64,000 nt of DNA, from the NCBI RefSeq assembly GCF_021365465.1, contig NZ_CP089932.1, positions 3,348,001 to 3,412,000 of the forward strand, in the 5' to 3' direction. Source of the stretch: Erwinia tracheiphila (GTDB lineage: Bacteria; Pseudomonadota; Gammaproteobacteria; Enterobacterales; Enterobacteriaceae). This document shows positions 31,752 through 41,942 of the stretch, piece after piece; position 1 is the stretch's first letter; the number at the start of each line of letters is the position of its first letter. Under the pieces are notes generated by a model that ran no database searches, was not told the origin of the DNA, and was given only the letters and a program-made list of their open reading frames with translations. Position numbers and translations under genes: made by a program.

Positions 31752-32303
31752 ATGAATAAAAAGCAGTCTCTCAGTGCCGGAGATGAGGCGCTGTTTCGCG
31801 GATTAATGGCAGGTACACGCAAACTGTCACAGGATAAAATTGTTCATAAACCTGTCCGTAAAAAAATATCGCGGGTGCCGCAGAAACGCCTGCTGTCTGA
31901 ACAAGCGGACGCCAGCCATTATTTTTCGGATGAATTTCAGCCGTTGCTGGCGGAAGAAGGCCCGGTGCGCTATGTCCGCAGGGACGTCAGGCACTATGAA
32001 CTGAAGAAGCTGCGTCGCGGCGATTACACGCCGGAAATATTTCTGGACCTGCATGGTTTAACCCAGAGGCAGGCTAAAGATGAACTGGGCGCGCTGATTG
32101 CGGCCTGCCGCCGCGAGCACATTCTTTGTGCCAGTGTGATGCACGGCCACGGAAAACATGTGTTAAAGCAACAAACGCCGCTTTGGCTGGCCCAGCATCC
32201 AATGGTGATGGCGTTTCATCAGGCAACAAAACTGTTTGGTGGGGATGCGGCACTTTTGGTACTCATTGAGGTGGAAGAGTGGCAACCGCCTGAACTTCCC
32301 TGA
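31752..32303 (+). CDS. smrB: Ribosome rescue factor SmrB
   Basis: 183 residues with a C-terminal Smr domain: LDLHGLTQ near residue 99 and [11 protein letters not shown] near 135. SmrB cuts mRNA at collided ribosomes. ATG at 31752 follows GGGAG. It is divergent from prmB, as in E. coli. Confidence 0.94.
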   Translation: MNKKQSLSAGDEALFRGLMAGTRKLSQDKIVHKPVRKKISRVPQKRLLSEQADASHYFSDEFQPLLAEEGPVRYVRRDVRHYELKKLRRGDYTPEIFLDLHGLTQRQAKDELGALIAACRREHILCASVMHGHGKHVLKQQTPLWLAQHPMVMAFHQATKLFGGDAALLVLIEVEEWQPPELP

Positions 32304-32337
32304 CGGGGTGGGCCGATGTGACTGGCCCACCGCGCGA

Positions 32338-32820
32338 TCAGATAGCTTTTGCCAGCTTCGACGGGCTGACCTGCCATTCAAGCTTGCCGCAGGCACTGTC
32401 AATATCGTATTCAATACAGGCAATCGCCGAGGTGGCGAACATGGGTGGAGCTTCCTGCGGGCAGAGCGCCGAGACCAGGTATCCCACCAGCGGCAGATGA
32501 GAAATGACCAGCACGGATTTTACCCCTTCCTTTGCCAGCATCTGCAGATAGCCAGCGACCATCTCGGGGTCGCCACCCGGCGTCAATTCCGGCAAAACAT
32601 CCTGTCCTTCAGGCAGTGTCAGCGACTCTCGCACGGTTGTGAGGGTTTGTTCTGCGCGCAGATAAGGGCTGACCAGCACCCGTTCAATATCAATTACCTG
32701 GCCGTTGAGCCAGCTTGCCATTTGCCGTGATTCATCACAGCCACAATGGGTCAGAGGTCTTACCGAGTCACTGGCAGCATCCAGAGCCGCATCGCCGTGA
32801 CGCATAATGAAAACTTGCAT
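32338..32820 (-). CDS. sixA: Phosphohistidine phosphatase SixA
   Basis: 160 residues. The RHG catalytic motif is MRHGDAALDA (residues 6-15), with a second histidine in VISHLPLVG. SixA dephosphorylates histidine in phosphorelay and nitrogen-PTS proteins. It is convergent with smrB. Confidence 0.94.
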   Translation of the reverse strand: MQVFIMRHGDAALDAASDSVRPLTHCGCDESRQMASWLNGQVIDIERVLVSPYLRAEQTLTTVRESLTLPEGQDVLPELTPGGDPEMVAGYLQMLAKEGVKSVLVISHLPLVGYLVSALCPQEAPPMFATSAIACIEYDIDSACGKLEWQVSPSKLAKAI

Positions 32821-32988
32821 AATGCACCGCTTTTGTTAGACAAAAACGCCGGAAAAACCGCTTTCCGACTCTTCATTCAGGGAATAAACGCTGTGTTGTA
32901 CCTTAATGCCGGAAGTTAAGTCAACCGCTTGTTTACTAATTAACCGCATTCCAGAATACTCTCGTCCCATACTGCAACAGAAGAAATT

Positions 32989-33670
32989 CTAACCTGCTGA
33001 ATTGTGTTCATTCTCACCTTGCAAACGTGCTGAATAAAAAATTTCCTGTGCACCTGCCATCTGGCAGAGACGCGGACAAAGTGTAAACCGCTCGCCTTCA
33101 GACTGCATCAGATGCTCCAGAGTATTAACCACATGGAGAATACCCAGCCGCTCCATATAACAAAAGGGTCCCCCAAGAAAAGGAGGGAAGTCGATACCAT
33201 ATATCGCCCCTATACCGCCCTCACGCGCAGAACCTATCACTCGATCATCCAGCGCCCTGACCACTTCGTTCATCATCACACAGCGCCGGGCAATGTTATC
33301 GCTGCTGAGATGAGACGTTGGCACGATCTTAAGCAGCGTATAAATGCTGCGATATGACGTTTTTTTCCGTCCAGGTTTGTTAGCGTTATACAGTTAGAAC
33401 CCCCGGCTGTTTTTCTTCCCTTTACGATCATCGTTGAGTAGCGCACTCAATTCCTGCGGAGCACTGAAGTGATCGCCCTGGCCAGTAGCGGCATAATATG
33501 CGTTGCCACATCAATACCCACCTCGTACAGTAGCTGGATTAGCCCAACCGGAAAGCCGAAATCAACCAGGGCCAGGTCAATGGCACCAACAGGCTCACCG
33601 TCAGGGAGGCAATGCATTGCTTCCTTCATGTCAGGTGCCAGAATACGATTAACGTACCTGCTTTATCCGC
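32989..33670 (-). pseudogene. fadJ: fadJ remnant (anaerobic beta-oxidation alpha subunit)
   Basis: Only C-terminal fragments remain: [20 protein letters not shown] and GAIYGIDFPPFLGGPFCYME, in different frames. They come from the 3-hydroxyacyl-CoA dehydrogenase part. The N-terminal enoyl-CoA hydratase half is gone. It sits between sixA and the fadI remnant, as in the E. coli order. Confidence 0.9.
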
Positions 33671-33671
33671 C

Positions 33672-34304
33672 ACCACTATCGGCATCTTTCCCTGTTTCTT
33701 CGCCAGTGCGTCCTGCTGCTCGCGGGTGATACCGTATGTTTTTGCCATTTGTTCTGCAGTGTCCCCCATACGCAGGCCGGTGGAGTATTCTGCAACCGCA
33801 GGGGGAACAGGCAACAAATCGCGTGGACGCAGCTGATTAAACCGTTTCTACTGCCATGTTCGTGCTTTACTAAGCTCAACCAAAATGCGGGCAAGTTTTT
33901 TACTCATCCCAACAGGCAGAACAGATGACGATTCCGCTCTGCCCGCTATTCCCGCACAGATGGTGCCAGCCAGCAGGCTTTCAGCGATATTCGCCACCGT
34001 CTGAAAGCTGGTAGCACAAGTGACGCTGTAGGCATCCGTTGCAACATGCAGACCGCTACTCAGCACTATTTCACGCGCAATATTGGGGGCTTCTGGCATT
34101 TGTGTTACTGCCCAAACACCAGCATCTCTATCGCCTCTGGAGGATCTCGCCACGCGCCAGTAGCTCGCTAATGATCATCCGCCCTAATTCCAGCACAGAA
34201 ATGCCGTGCAGCACCATCGCCTGACAGGCAAACGGCGTATGCAAACCATGCGTGATGACGATACGATCACCCTTTCGGGTCAGCAACGATAACGTTTCAG
34301 ACAT
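33672..34304 (-). pseudogene. fadI: fadI remnant (anaerobic beta-oxidation thiolase)
   Basis: Pieces in three frames match FadI: MSETLSLLTRKGDRIVITHG (start at 34304), [14 protein letters not shown] with the active-site region [14 protein letters not shown], and [20 protein letters not shown]. The cysteine region is damaged and the C-terminal half is missing. Together with fadJ this removes the anaerobic fatty-acid degradation route. Confidence 0.92.
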
Positions 34305-34477
34305 GCTTTTCCCCTTTAGAATCGCAACGGGCCGTTTGGCCTGAAGAGGTCTGACCTGTTTATTGTTAATCAGGTTCTTACATTTTGCACAAGGGAGATG
34401 CTGAAAACAGGAGAATGAACACATTTTAGCGAAAAGCAAGCGGGCTGGCTCGTCCGCCAACCCTTCAGAAGAGGACG

Positions 34478-34774
34478 TTATCGCAGACCAAGCTGAAAAA
34501 TCATGGTTTCAGCCTGACAGCTGAAAGTAAAATGTGCGTCAAGCTGAACGCCTTGCGGCAACTCCGTCAGACTGGCATTGATTTTACAAGGCTCCGATTC
34601 CACACAGCGTGCTTTTTCAGTCAGTTCCGCCAGCGTCTGCTCTGCCTGCTGACGACTGGTGAAAAGCTGACGCCAGATGGCTGTACAGCCTGTGTTGTCA
34701 ATAATGGTGCCAACATCGACACAGCAGCAGGTTGCCGTTTCATTAGCACTGCATTTTTTTATCGCATCAGTCAT
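34478..34774 (-). CDS. yfcZ: YfcZ/YiiS family protein
   Basis: 98 residues with a Cys cluster (ATCCCVDVGTIID) near residue 14, typical of this small family. Function is unknown. ATG at 34774 is preferred over an upstream frame start ten codons earlier. It keeps its place between fadI and fadL. Confidence 0.9.
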   Translation of the reverse strand: MTDAIKKCSANETATCCCVDVGTIIDNTGCTAIWRQLFTSRQQAEQTLAELTEKARCVESEPCKINASLTELPQGVQLDAHFTFSCQAETMIFQLGLR

Positions 34775-35024
34775 ATAAGGTCTCCGGTTAGACGGTGTTT
34801 GCACACTGGCTTTGCATTAGCAGAATGCCCACAGTTTACTCAGCTGCGTTTAATTTGTCCGCTGACGGATTCGGCTCATGACGTTAAGTGACGAATATCA
34901 CAGTAAAAATTGATCTGAAACATCTCTGACGCAAACAACCGCAGAACATTGTTATTTTTTGTTATGATTAACGCTTTTCTTGGATCATTTCTGAAATATT
35001 TATAAATCAATATTGCCACTGCGT

Positions 35025-35064
35025 AACAGGTCAGACCTATACTGGGGCCACTGGTCTGATTTGT
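35025..35064 (+). promoter_or_regulatory. Two FadR-like operators upstream of fadL
   Basis: AACAGGTCAGACCTAT (35025-35040) and CACTGGTCTGATTTGT (35049-35064) both fit the FadR half-site pattern GGTC-n-GACC. E. coli fadL also has two FadR sites in its promoter region. The matches are by eye. Confidence 0.7.
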
Positions 35065-35149
35065 CAGTTGTTATTCCGTCCCTGCACTCCCCGGCATTTG
35101 TTACTTGATGCAACAGAGTAAATAATAATCAGATAATGAGGTTGTGGTC

Positions 35150-36421
35150 ATGAACCATAAAAACCTGTTTGCAAAGTCGGCTTTAGCCATGGCAGTGGTG
35201 CTTGTTTCTTCAACCGTCTGGTCAGCAGGCTTCCAGCTTAATGAATTTTCCGCTATTGGTCTGGGCCGGGCTTATTCAGGTGAAGGTGCGATGGGGGACA
35301 CGGCAGCCTCAGCCAGCCGTAATCCGGCAACCATGGTACTGATGGATAGTCCTGAGTTTTCCATTGGCGCGGTGTTTATCGACCCCGACGTCAGCGTCAA
35401 CGGCGGCAGTCCGACCGGATGGAGTCTCAACGCCAGTAATATCGCGCCGTCGCAATGGGTACCCAATATTCACTATGTTCAACCATTAAACGATCGTTGG
35501 TGGCTGGGCGCGTCGGCGACATCGAATTACGGGCTGGCGACTGAGTACAATAATGACTACACCGCAGGGTTCTACGCCGGAAAAACGGGCCTGCAAACCA
35601 TGAATCTGAATTTGAGCACGGCTTATCGGCTCAACGAACATTTTAGCTTTGGCGTGGGATTCGATGCCGTTTATGCAAGAGCCAAAATTGAACGCTATGC
35701 CGGTGAGTCAGGCCAGGCGCTGGGGTTACCCTCAGATACTCAAATCGCACACCTGAAAGGGGACGAATGGGGCTATGGCTGGAATACCGGGGTTTTATAT
35801 GAGGTTGATAAAGATAACCGGTTTGGTTTCACCTATCGATCTGAAGTCAAGGTTGATTTTGACGGCAATTACAGAAGCGACCTGCCTGGCTCCATTAACC
35901 CGCTAAACCTTGGGTTACCGTACGCAACCAGTGGCTCAACCATCCCCGGAGCCTTAACACTCAACCTGCCTGAAGTATGGGAAGTCTCCGGCTATCATAA
36001 GGTTGCTCCTCAATGGGTCATTCATTACAGCATGGCCTACACCAGCTGGAGTCAGTTCCAGGAGCTGAAAGCAACGGGTAGCAGTGGCCAGACGCTGTTC
36101 CAAAAAGATAAAAGTTACAGAGATGCTTACAGAATCGCGTTAGGTACATCTTACTTTTATGATGATAACTGGACATTCCGCGCAGGCATTGCCTTCGATG
36201 ACAGCCCGGTACCGACCGATAACCGCACCATCTCCATACCCGATCAGGACCGTTTATGGCTAAGTACCGGTACCTCTTATGCTTTCAATCAGGATACCTC
36301 AGTTGACCTGGGTATTTCCTATATGCACGGCCAGGATGTCACCGTTAAAGAAGGCCCTTACACTTTCCATTCAACCGGCAAAGCATGGTTGTATGGCGCG
36401 AACTTTAACTATAAATTTTAA
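35150..36421 (+). CDS. fadL: Long-chain fatty-acid outer-membrane transporter FadL
   Basis: About 423 residues. The signal peptide ends near WSA, followed by the hatch N-terminus [20 protein letters not shown], then a barrel ending FNYKF. It lets long-chain fatty acids cross the outer membrane. GTG at 35144 (two codons earlier) is an alternative start. The gene is intact although fadI and fadJ beside it are broken. Confidence 0.96.
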   Translation: MNHKNLFAKSALAMAVVLVSSTVWSAGFQLNEFSAIGLGRAYSGEGAMGDTAASASRNPATMVLMDSPEFSIGAVFIDPDVSVNGGSPTGWSLNASNIAPSQWVPNIHYVQPLNDRWWLGASATSNYGLATEYNNDYTAGFYAGKTGLQTMNLNLSTAYRLNEHFSFGVGFDAVYARAKIERYAGESGQALGLPSDTQIAHLKGDEWGYGWNTGVLYEVDKDNRFGFTYRSEVKVDFDGNYRSDLPGSINPLNLGLPYATSGSTIPGALTLNLPEVWEVSGYHKVAPQWVIHYSMAYTSWSQFQELKATGSSGQTLFQKDKSYRDAYRIALGTSYFYDDNWTFRAGIAFDDSPVPTDNRTISIPDQDRLWLSTGTSYAFNQDTSVDLGISYMHGQDVTVKEGPYTFHSTGKAWLYGANFNYKF

Positions 36422-36439
36422 TGGCGACACATATGCAGC

Positions 36440-36467
36440 AGGCCTGTCATTGACAGACCTTTTTTTA
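36440..36467 (+). terminator. Rho-independent terminator of fadL
   Basis: GGCCTGTC pairs with GACAGACC (one mismatch) and is followed by eight T. It lies just before the mlaA stop on the opposite strand. Confidence 0.85.
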
Positions 36468-36468
36468 G

Positions 36469-37230
36469 CTAGTTGGCATCGATATCATTCAGATCGCCCT
36501 GAATTGCCGCCGCATTTGAATTCTCCTGCGGAGTGAGTTTCCCCCCTCTCGCCAGGAAGTCATGACGCTGGAAGTAGGCTGCCCTGACGAATGAATAAGG
36601 GTCGCCGGTATTATGCAGCATCGCATCGCTGTCAAGCAGCCGCGCACGGGTTTCCACCACCTCCAGCGTCCATTTGCCAACAGACATCCACCACGTCAGC
36701 AAGCCCAGCGGGGCGTAAAGATTATCAACCAGGCCACCTACATCTTCCCGCGGGGTAAAATTGCCATAGCCCGGCAGAACTACATAGGTTCCATAGCCCA
36801 CGCCATAGTTGCCCAGCGTACTGCCAAAACGGTGCGGTTCTTCTTTAGCCAGCGCAGGATTTGCCATTCCGGCAACATCAATAAAACCGCCCATTCCAAG
36901 AATAGTGTTCAGGAAAAAACGATTGAAATGGATCATTGCTTTGTAGGGCTTACCTTCCACAAAATAGTTCACCATGGTCGATGGCTCACTGAGGTTCCCC
37001 AGGAAATTGCTTATACCGGTTCGCGCTGGGACAGGAACATAGTCACGCCATGCCACTGCCACGGGACGGACAATGTAAGGATCGAGCACAGTATAGTTAA
37101 AGTTGAACATGGAGCGGTTAAAGCCTTCCAACGGATCGGGTCTGCCCTGCGGCTGATCCGCCCTTTGTGAACTGGCACAGCCAAACAGCAGCATACTGGC
37201 GAGCGCGATGCCCATCACACGGTAGCTCAT
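36469..37230 (-). CDS. mlaA: Outer-membrane lipoprotein MlaA (VacJ)
   Basis: 253 residues. The lipobox LFGC puts the lipidated cysteine at residue 18. The VacJ core has DPLEGFNRSMFNFNYTVLD and YGVGYGTYVVLPGYGNFTPR. It removes mislocalised phospholipids from the outer leaflet as part of the Mla system. It is convergent with fadL. Confidence 0.96.
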   Translation of the reverse strand: MSYRVMGIALASMLLFGCASSQRADQPQGRPDPLEGFNRSMFNFNYTVLDPYIVRPVAVAWRDYVPVPARTGISNFLGNLSEPSTMVNYFVEGKPYKAMIHFNRFFLNTILGMGGFIDVAGMANPALAKEEPHRFGSTLGNYGVGYGTYVVLPGYGNFTPREDVGGLVDNLYAPLGLLTWWMSVGKWTLEVVETRARLLDSDAMLHNTGDPYSFVRAAYFQRHDFLARGGKLTPQENSNAAAIQGDLNDIDAN

Positions 37231-37587
37231 ATCATTCTCCCTGTAGCAAGTAGTAGGTATGTATATTTTTGTTGATGAATGTTAACGGACTGAGAAAGCT
37301 TGCACTTAAAATATAGGACCGTGGATCTGCTTAAGTGCAAAAGATAGCAGCTCCTCTATCGACTGTTAAAAGAGAGATACACTCTCTTTTAGCGTCGTGC
37401 GCCAGAGTAAAACAGCGACAAAAATATACATTACTCTGCCTGCAGGCAACATTTTTTCTGGCAGTATTATTATCGGACGTGATGGAAAATCAGCCTGCTG
37501 CAGCCTTCATCGCTGCAAGGTCAGATAATCACGCTGAAGTTATTGAGGTTAAGTAACGTATTTCTGTTTCTCTGCTTTGCGCACAGA
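37231..37587. other. Non-coding stretch with two inverted repeats
   Basis: TTGCACTTAA near 37299 pairs with TTAAGTGCAA near 37330. TAAAAGAGAG and CTCTCTTTTA form a perfect 10-bp hairpin (37367-37391) with a terminator-like shape. A 73-codon open frame (37335-37556) crosses both and is probably not a gene. Confidence 0.45.
37367..37391. terminator. Perfect 10-bp hairpin
   Basis: Arms TAAAAGAGAG and CTCTCTTTTA with a 5-base loop. It ends in a short T-run on the plus strand and in A/T on the other. No gene immediately upstream on the plus strand needs it. Confidence 0.5.
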
Positions 37588-37977
37588 TTAACGCTGGCCC
37601 AGTCGACGTATTCTGGCTCGTAAAAGAATGAGCGCTGCCCCTAAAAATGCAAAAAGTGCAGGGCCGGCCCAGAGAAGGAGATTAGAAGACCGATCAACCA
37701 CATCGGGACAATGACTGTCCACCATTTGCGCGTTTATTTCGTCAGATTTCTTTCTTATCATCTGCGACTGAAACGTTATGAGCCTCATATCAGCCGCAAT
37801 AAATGAACCGGAATCAGCAATACTTTTGTACTGACATTCAGGGCAACGTAGTGTTTCAGTGAAGTAAGGATATTGTTGTTCCGCAATTGCAGAAAATGTT
37901 GAGCTGTAGGTCGTCTCAGACAGCACCTTAGTCGCCGCCAGCAGTAATGACATCAGTAAAATGATGCAGATCTTCAT
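37588..37977 (-). CDS. Orphan CcmH/NrfF-like thiol protein
   Basis: 129 residues. A signal peptide (about 1-20) precedes LRCPECQYKSIADSGSFIAA, which matches the LRCxxC heme-handling motif of CcmH/NrfF. A membrane segment (LLLWAGPALFAFLGAALILL) and a basic tail end the protein, as in that family. CcmH reduces apocytochrome c before heme attachment. No ccm or nrf gene is nearby. The usual YGDFV region reads SHCPDVV, with an extra cysteine. Function as a cytochrome c maturation factor is therefore uncertain. Confidence 0.75.
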   Translation of the reverse strand: MKICIILLMSLLLAATKVLSETTYSSTFSAIAEQQYPYFTETLRCPECQYKSIADSGSFIAADMRLITFQSQMIRKKSDEINAQMVDSHCPDVVDRSSNLLLWAGPALFAFLGAALILLRARIRRLGQR

Positions 37978-38664
37978 GGATTTCGCCTCCTTGCCTGATT
38001 TATCTTTCAGTTACTTTTTGAGTATTCCCTCACCCACTATGCAAACCGTCTTACTTTGTGACAATGAACATTTCATTGCCATTTTTCAGAGGAATCCTCA
38101 GGACGTCCTGAGCACTTTCATTAGCCCAGAGCATACCGTCACCCTCTCACAGACTCAATTAATAAGCATTATCCGGAGCAATTATCCGCTTTAGTTCTTT
38201 AATCAGGTTTCTTACAGGATTACATTTCATTTTCCGATAATTCATGAAGTTACACTTTTTTTACTAAGGATCCCGGCCACCTCCTCAACAGGCTTTACGC
38301 CACTTACTCTGTGTTATGAACCACAAGGAATGAGAAACAGCGTAGGCAGGAAATAAATGAAAAAAAACGGGATTTCGCGGGTATGGAATCGGCTTGTGGC
38401 ACTATGTTATAGATTAACCCTGCAAAGAAAAGTGCATTTTTTGAAATGAGAAAAAATTCTGTGTAACTGCTTTTGAGTCACTTATTCTGATAAAGCGAGG
38501 GACCGCATCAATCAGCGTTTAAATCATTTTTAAATCGCCTTTAGACAACGGGGCTAATGAAGCCCCTCAACCCGTTTGCTTGTCACCTGGCTTGTGGCCA
38601 GATACTGACGAGTGAGTCCTCTCTATGTTGGCTAAAAGCTCAAGACGCTCCTGGTCTGTCATGG
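37978..38664. other. A+T-rich non-coding stretch
   Basis: No supported gene. A small hairpin (GGGGCT / AGCCCC) lies near 38550-38566. It separates the CcmH-like gene from the IS cluster. Confidence 0.4.
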
Positions 38665-38693
38665 TGACCTGCCCCCAGTATTAGATACAACCT

Positions 38694-39563
38694 TCAGTTA
38701 GTAATGTCGGTTGGTTTTTCTTCATGTTTCCCGTTTCGCCAGCATGCTGCAAATTCAAGCGGCGTCTGGTAATTCAGCGATGAATGAGGTCTGGACTCGT
38801 TATAATCCTGCCGCCAGTCATTAATGATTTTCCGGGCATGAAGAATATCGCTGAACCAGTGCTCATTCAGGCATTCATCCCGAAAGCGTCCGTTAAAACT
38901 CTCAATAAATCCGTTCTGTGTTGGCTTACCCGGCTGGATAAGTCGCAGTTCTACACCATGCTCAAAAGCCCACTGTTCGAGCGCACAGCAGGTAAATTCC
39001 GGGCCCTGATCGGTTCTTATCGTTGCCGGATAGCCGCGAAACAGCGCGAGGCCGTCCAGAATACGTGCGACCTGAACGCCTGAAATACCGAAAGCGGCGG
39101 TGATCGTCAGACACTCCTTCGTGAAATCATCCACGCAGGTCAGGCACTTAATCCGGCGGCCGCTGGCAAGTGCATCCATGACAAAATCCATCGACCATGT
39201 CAGGTTCGGCGCATCCGGGCGGAGAAGCGGAAGCCGCTCAGTCGCCAGACCCTTACGGCGTCGCCTGCGTTTTACACCGAGACCGTTAAGGTGATAGATG
39301 CGGCAAACCCTCTTGTGGTTGACGTGAAGGCCCTCCCGACGCAATAACTGCCAGATGCGCCGGTAACCAAATCGGCGACGTTCAAGTGCCAGCTCTGTGA
39401 TACGCAGAGATAGTTGCGCGTCAGCAGCCGGACGCTGAACCGAATAACGGCAGGTTGAAAGGGACAGACCGGCCAGCCTGCAGGCACGACGTTGCGACAG
39501 ACCCGTTATCTCACACATGACTTCCACGGCTTCCCGCTTCTGGTCTGTCGTCAGAACTTTCGG
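38694..39563 (-). CDS. IS407-group transposase OrfB
   Basis: DDE integrase-core protein, about 280 residues. The catalytic residues lie in [19 protein letters not shown] and [16 protein letters not shown]. It is made as an OrfAB fusion by frameshifting, so the 5' limit is approximate; the first ATG is at 39527. The frame appears intact. Confidence 0.9.
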   Translation of the reverse strand, partial: PKVLTTDQKREAVEVMCEITGLSQRRACRLAGLSLSTCRYSVQRPAADAQLSLRITELALERRRFGYRRIWQLLRREGLHVNHKRVCRIYHLNGLGVKRRRRRKGLATERLPLLRPDAPNLTWSMDFVMDALASGRRIKCLTCVDDFTKECLTITAAFGISGVQVARILDGLALFRGYPATIRTDQGPEFTCCALEQWAFEHGVELRLIQPGKPTQNGFIESFNGRFRDECLNEHWFSDILHARKIINDWRQDYNESRPHSSLNYQTPLEFAACWRNGKHEEKPTDITN

Positions 39564-39814
39564 CCCAGAGCCACCTTAAGCGCCTCCTTATCCAGCATGG
39601 CTTCAGCGAGCAGCTTCTTGAGGCGGGCGTTCTCCTCTTCAAGTGACTTGAGCCGCTTCACTTCGGGGACTTCCATGCCGCCAAACTTCTTGCGCCCGGT
39701 GTAGAAGGTAGCGTCTGAAATAGCATGCTTGCGGCAGAGTTCCCGGGCCGAAACCCCGGCTTCGGCCTCGCGGAGAATACTGATGATCTGTTCGTCGGAA
39801 AATCGCTTCTTCAT
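39551..39814 (-). CDS. IS407-group OrfA
   Basis: 87 residues with a helix-turn-helix ([20 protein letters not shown]) and a leucine-rich C-terminal coil ([20 protein letters not shown]). It binds the element ends and overlaps orfB. Confidence 0.9.
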   Translation of the reverse strand: MKKRFSDEQIISILREAEAGVSARELCRKHAISDATFYTGRKKFGGMEVPEVKRLKSLEEENARLKKLLAEAMLDKEALKVALGRKF

Positions 39815-39883
39815 GGGGATGTCCTCATGTGACTTATGAAGACATTACTAACATCGCGCTGTATTAATCAACGGGGAGCAGGT

Positions 39884-41299
39884 TAATGCCGATCATTTAA
39901 GGATCGGTTGACCGATCCGGTTTATGCGGTAAAAAGGGTTCTATGTTCATCATGGAACCCTTTTTAAATGGAACTTTCCCAGGCCCTCGGCATCATCAAT
40001 GCCGCCACTCCTGAGCGCGCCCGTAGTCTCGCCGACCTTATTCCTCCCGAGCTTATTCAGCAGGCGCTCACCCTGACCGATACCGTTACTTTGCGTAAAC
40101 GTAAACTTTCCCTCGAATCCATGATTTGGCTTGTCGTTGGGATGTCCATTTTTTGCGATCGTCCGATGACCGAAATCGTCAATCTGATGGATATTACTGA
40201 CCGGACCGGAGCTCCTTTTACCGCACGCAGCGCTGTCATTCAGCGCCGTAAGACTCTGGGTGAAAATGCAGTGCGGGAGCTTTTTGATATCACACAGCAG
40301 CACTGGAATCAGCAGGCTGCACATCCAAAATGGCACGGTCTGAATCTGTTTGCTGTCGACGGCGTGGTCTGGCGTACCGCCGATACGCCGGAAAACAGAG
40401 CCGTCTTCAGTAAACACAGCAGCCAGTACGGCGAAGGCGGCTATCCTCAGGTGCGAATGGTTTGTCTGATGGAGCTGAGCAGCCATCTGATCGCCGCCAG
40501 TGCATTCGACAGTGAAAAAGTCAGTGAAATGCGGCTGGCTGAACACCTGACGGAGAAAACCCCGAATAACAGTATCACCCTGTTCGATAAGGGATTTTAT
40601 TCGATGGGTCTGCTTCATCACTGGCAGACAGCAGGAGAACACCGTCACTGGTTGTTGCCGTTGAAAAAACACGTACAGTATCAGGTGGTTCGCCGTTTGG
40701 GGCGTGGAGATGAACTGATATGCCTGAAAACCAGTCCACGAGCCAGGAAGCAATGGCCAGGGGTCCCGGAAGAAATGGTGGCAAGACTGCTGACCCGCAG
40801 GGTAGACGGTAAAGAGAGGCAGGTGCTGACGTCACTGACAGACCCGAATCGCTATCCGGGTAAAGATATCAGCGAGCTATATCGCCACCGCTGGGAAACA
40901 GAACTGGGCTACCGGGAAGCAAAGCAGGGTATGCTGGACAGCCGGTGGACATTACGCAGTCGCCTGCCGGAGCTGGTGAGACAGGAGCTATGGGGGGTAC
41001 TGCTGGCTTATAACCTGGTGCGATATCAGATGGTGCAGATGGCGTTCCATCTGAAAGGAGATTACCTGCCTTACCAGCTGAGCTTCAGTGGAGCGATAAG
41101 CGAAATAATCCGGATGCTGATAACCCTGCCCTGGGCTTCGCCGGGAAAAATGCCGGGAGAACTGAGAACCCTGTATGAACAGGCGAAATGGCTTGTGTTA
41201 CCGGGTAGAAGAGAGCGAAGTTACCCGAGAGAGTTGAGGGTAAAGAGCAGGAAATATCCGGATAAAAAGGTTGCTGGTCACCTTAAGTGACCAGCATTA
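39884..41299 (+). mobile_element. IS4 element
   Basis: 1416 bp. The left end is TAATGCCGATCATTTAAGG and the right end on the minus strand is TAATGCTGGTCACTTAAGG. GGGAGCAGGT flanks it on both sides (39874-39883 and 41300-41309), a 10-bp target duplication taken from the terminal repeat of the IS407-group element. Confidence 0.95.
39968..41290 (+). CDS. IS4 transposase
   Basis: 440 residues, full length. DDE residues lie in [16 protein letters not shown] and the YREK signature [15 protein letters not shown]. The intact frame suggests the element may still be active. Confidence 0.95.
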   Translation: MELSQALGIINAATPERARSLADLIPPELIQQALTLTDTVTLRKRKLSLESMIWLVVGMSIFCDRPMTEIVNLMDITDRTGAPFTARSAVIQRRKTLGENAVRELFDITQQHWNQQAAHPKWHGLNLFAVDGVVWRTADTPENRAVFSKHSSQYGEGGYPQVRMVCLMELSSHLIAASAFDSEKVSEMRLAEHLTEKTPNNSITLFDKGFYSMGLLHHWQTAGEHRHWLLPLKKHVQYQVVRRLGRGDELICLKTSPRARKQWPGVPEEMVARLLTRRVDGKERQVLTSLTDPNRYPGKDISELYRHRWETELGYREAKQGMLDSRWTLRSRLPELVRQELWGVLLAYNLVRYQMVQMAFHLKGDYLPYQLSFSGAISEIIRMLITLPWASPGKMPGELRTLYEQAKWLVLPGRRERSYPRELRVKSRKYPDKKVAGHLK

Positions 41300-41315
41300 G
41301 GGAGCAGGTCAATGG

Positions 41316-41582
41316 AATCGTATCTCAGAGCCATGACCATAGCGTTGTGCGATATGCCGGTTTTCTCTGGAAAGTCATCAGGCCAAGGGAAGAAAGAAAA
41401 AAATGCCCGGGACGGCTAGCTATCAGATCTGCATAACTCACTGGTATCAATCGCAACTAACCTGTTTAAAGCAAACACGGTAAGCTGCGATTTTCAAAGG
41501 ACGGAATGAAAGCCAGACATTATTTTGTCGCCTGGCAATATCGACTGCTTTTCTGCTAACCCTACAGCACGGACCGCGGCGC
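41316..41582. other. Non-coding stretch right of the nested IS pair
   Basis: 267 bp with no recognised gene. It was contiguous with 38664 before the IS407-group insertion. Confidence 0.35.
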
Positions 41583-41684
41583 TCAGTTAAACAGGGCGAA
41601 AGTACTGGCGTAATATCCCGCAGCAAACACAATGTAACTTAGCCAGATAGCAATAATTATGGTGAGCGTTAATTTGGTTGGCAT
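41583..41684 (-). CDS. Small single-pass membrane protein (33 residues)
   Basis: The ATG at 41684 lies seven bases after CTGAGGAA, a strong ribosome site. The product starts MPTKLTLTIIIAIWLSYIVF and continues AAGYYASTFALFN. It is short, with one hydrophobic helix (about residues 6-23) and a small polar end, like many enterobacterial regulatory small membrane proteins. I do not recognise a named family. It lies between two IS elements. Confidence 0.6.
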   Translation of the reverse strand: MPTKLTLTIIIAIWLSYIVFAAGYYASTFALFN

Positions 41685-41942
41685 AGTAAATTCCTCAGGA
41701 ATGATTCAGACAGGGGATTTCGGATTAAAGTATTCCTGAGTGATGAGAGTAATATTGATCTGGCCCAACTTTTTCGGGAATTGCACGTTTCAGTAAGGGC
41801 AGACTCAGAACCGGGGATGATGGCTTATCGACGAGCATCAAGCCCCTGGCAAAGAAAGCATTGATGACAAAAACATCAGTCAGATGGATAACTGCTTAAT
41901 CTGCTGATAAAACTACAATATACTGCCGACACTGTCTCCTTA

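Larger units (their letters stand above)
38665..41311 (-). mobile_element. IS3-family (IS407-group) element, interrupted by IS4
   Basis: The left end is TGACCTGCCCCC (38665). The right end reads TGACCTGCTCCC on the minus strand and is split: the element runs to 39883, then resumes at 41310-41311 after the IS4. ATGG flanks both outer ends (38661-38664 and 41312-41315), a 4-bp target duplication typical of this group. Without the IS4 the element is about 1.2 kb. Confidence 0.9.

Noticed and set aside
37335..37556. 73-codon open frame with a GTG start
   Set aside because: It runs through two inverted repeats, has no good ribosome site and resembles nothing known.
37961..38194. 77-codon open frame overlapping the CcmH-like start
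   Set aside because: No recognised family and no convincing ribosome site. It lies over the promoter region of the minus-strand gene.
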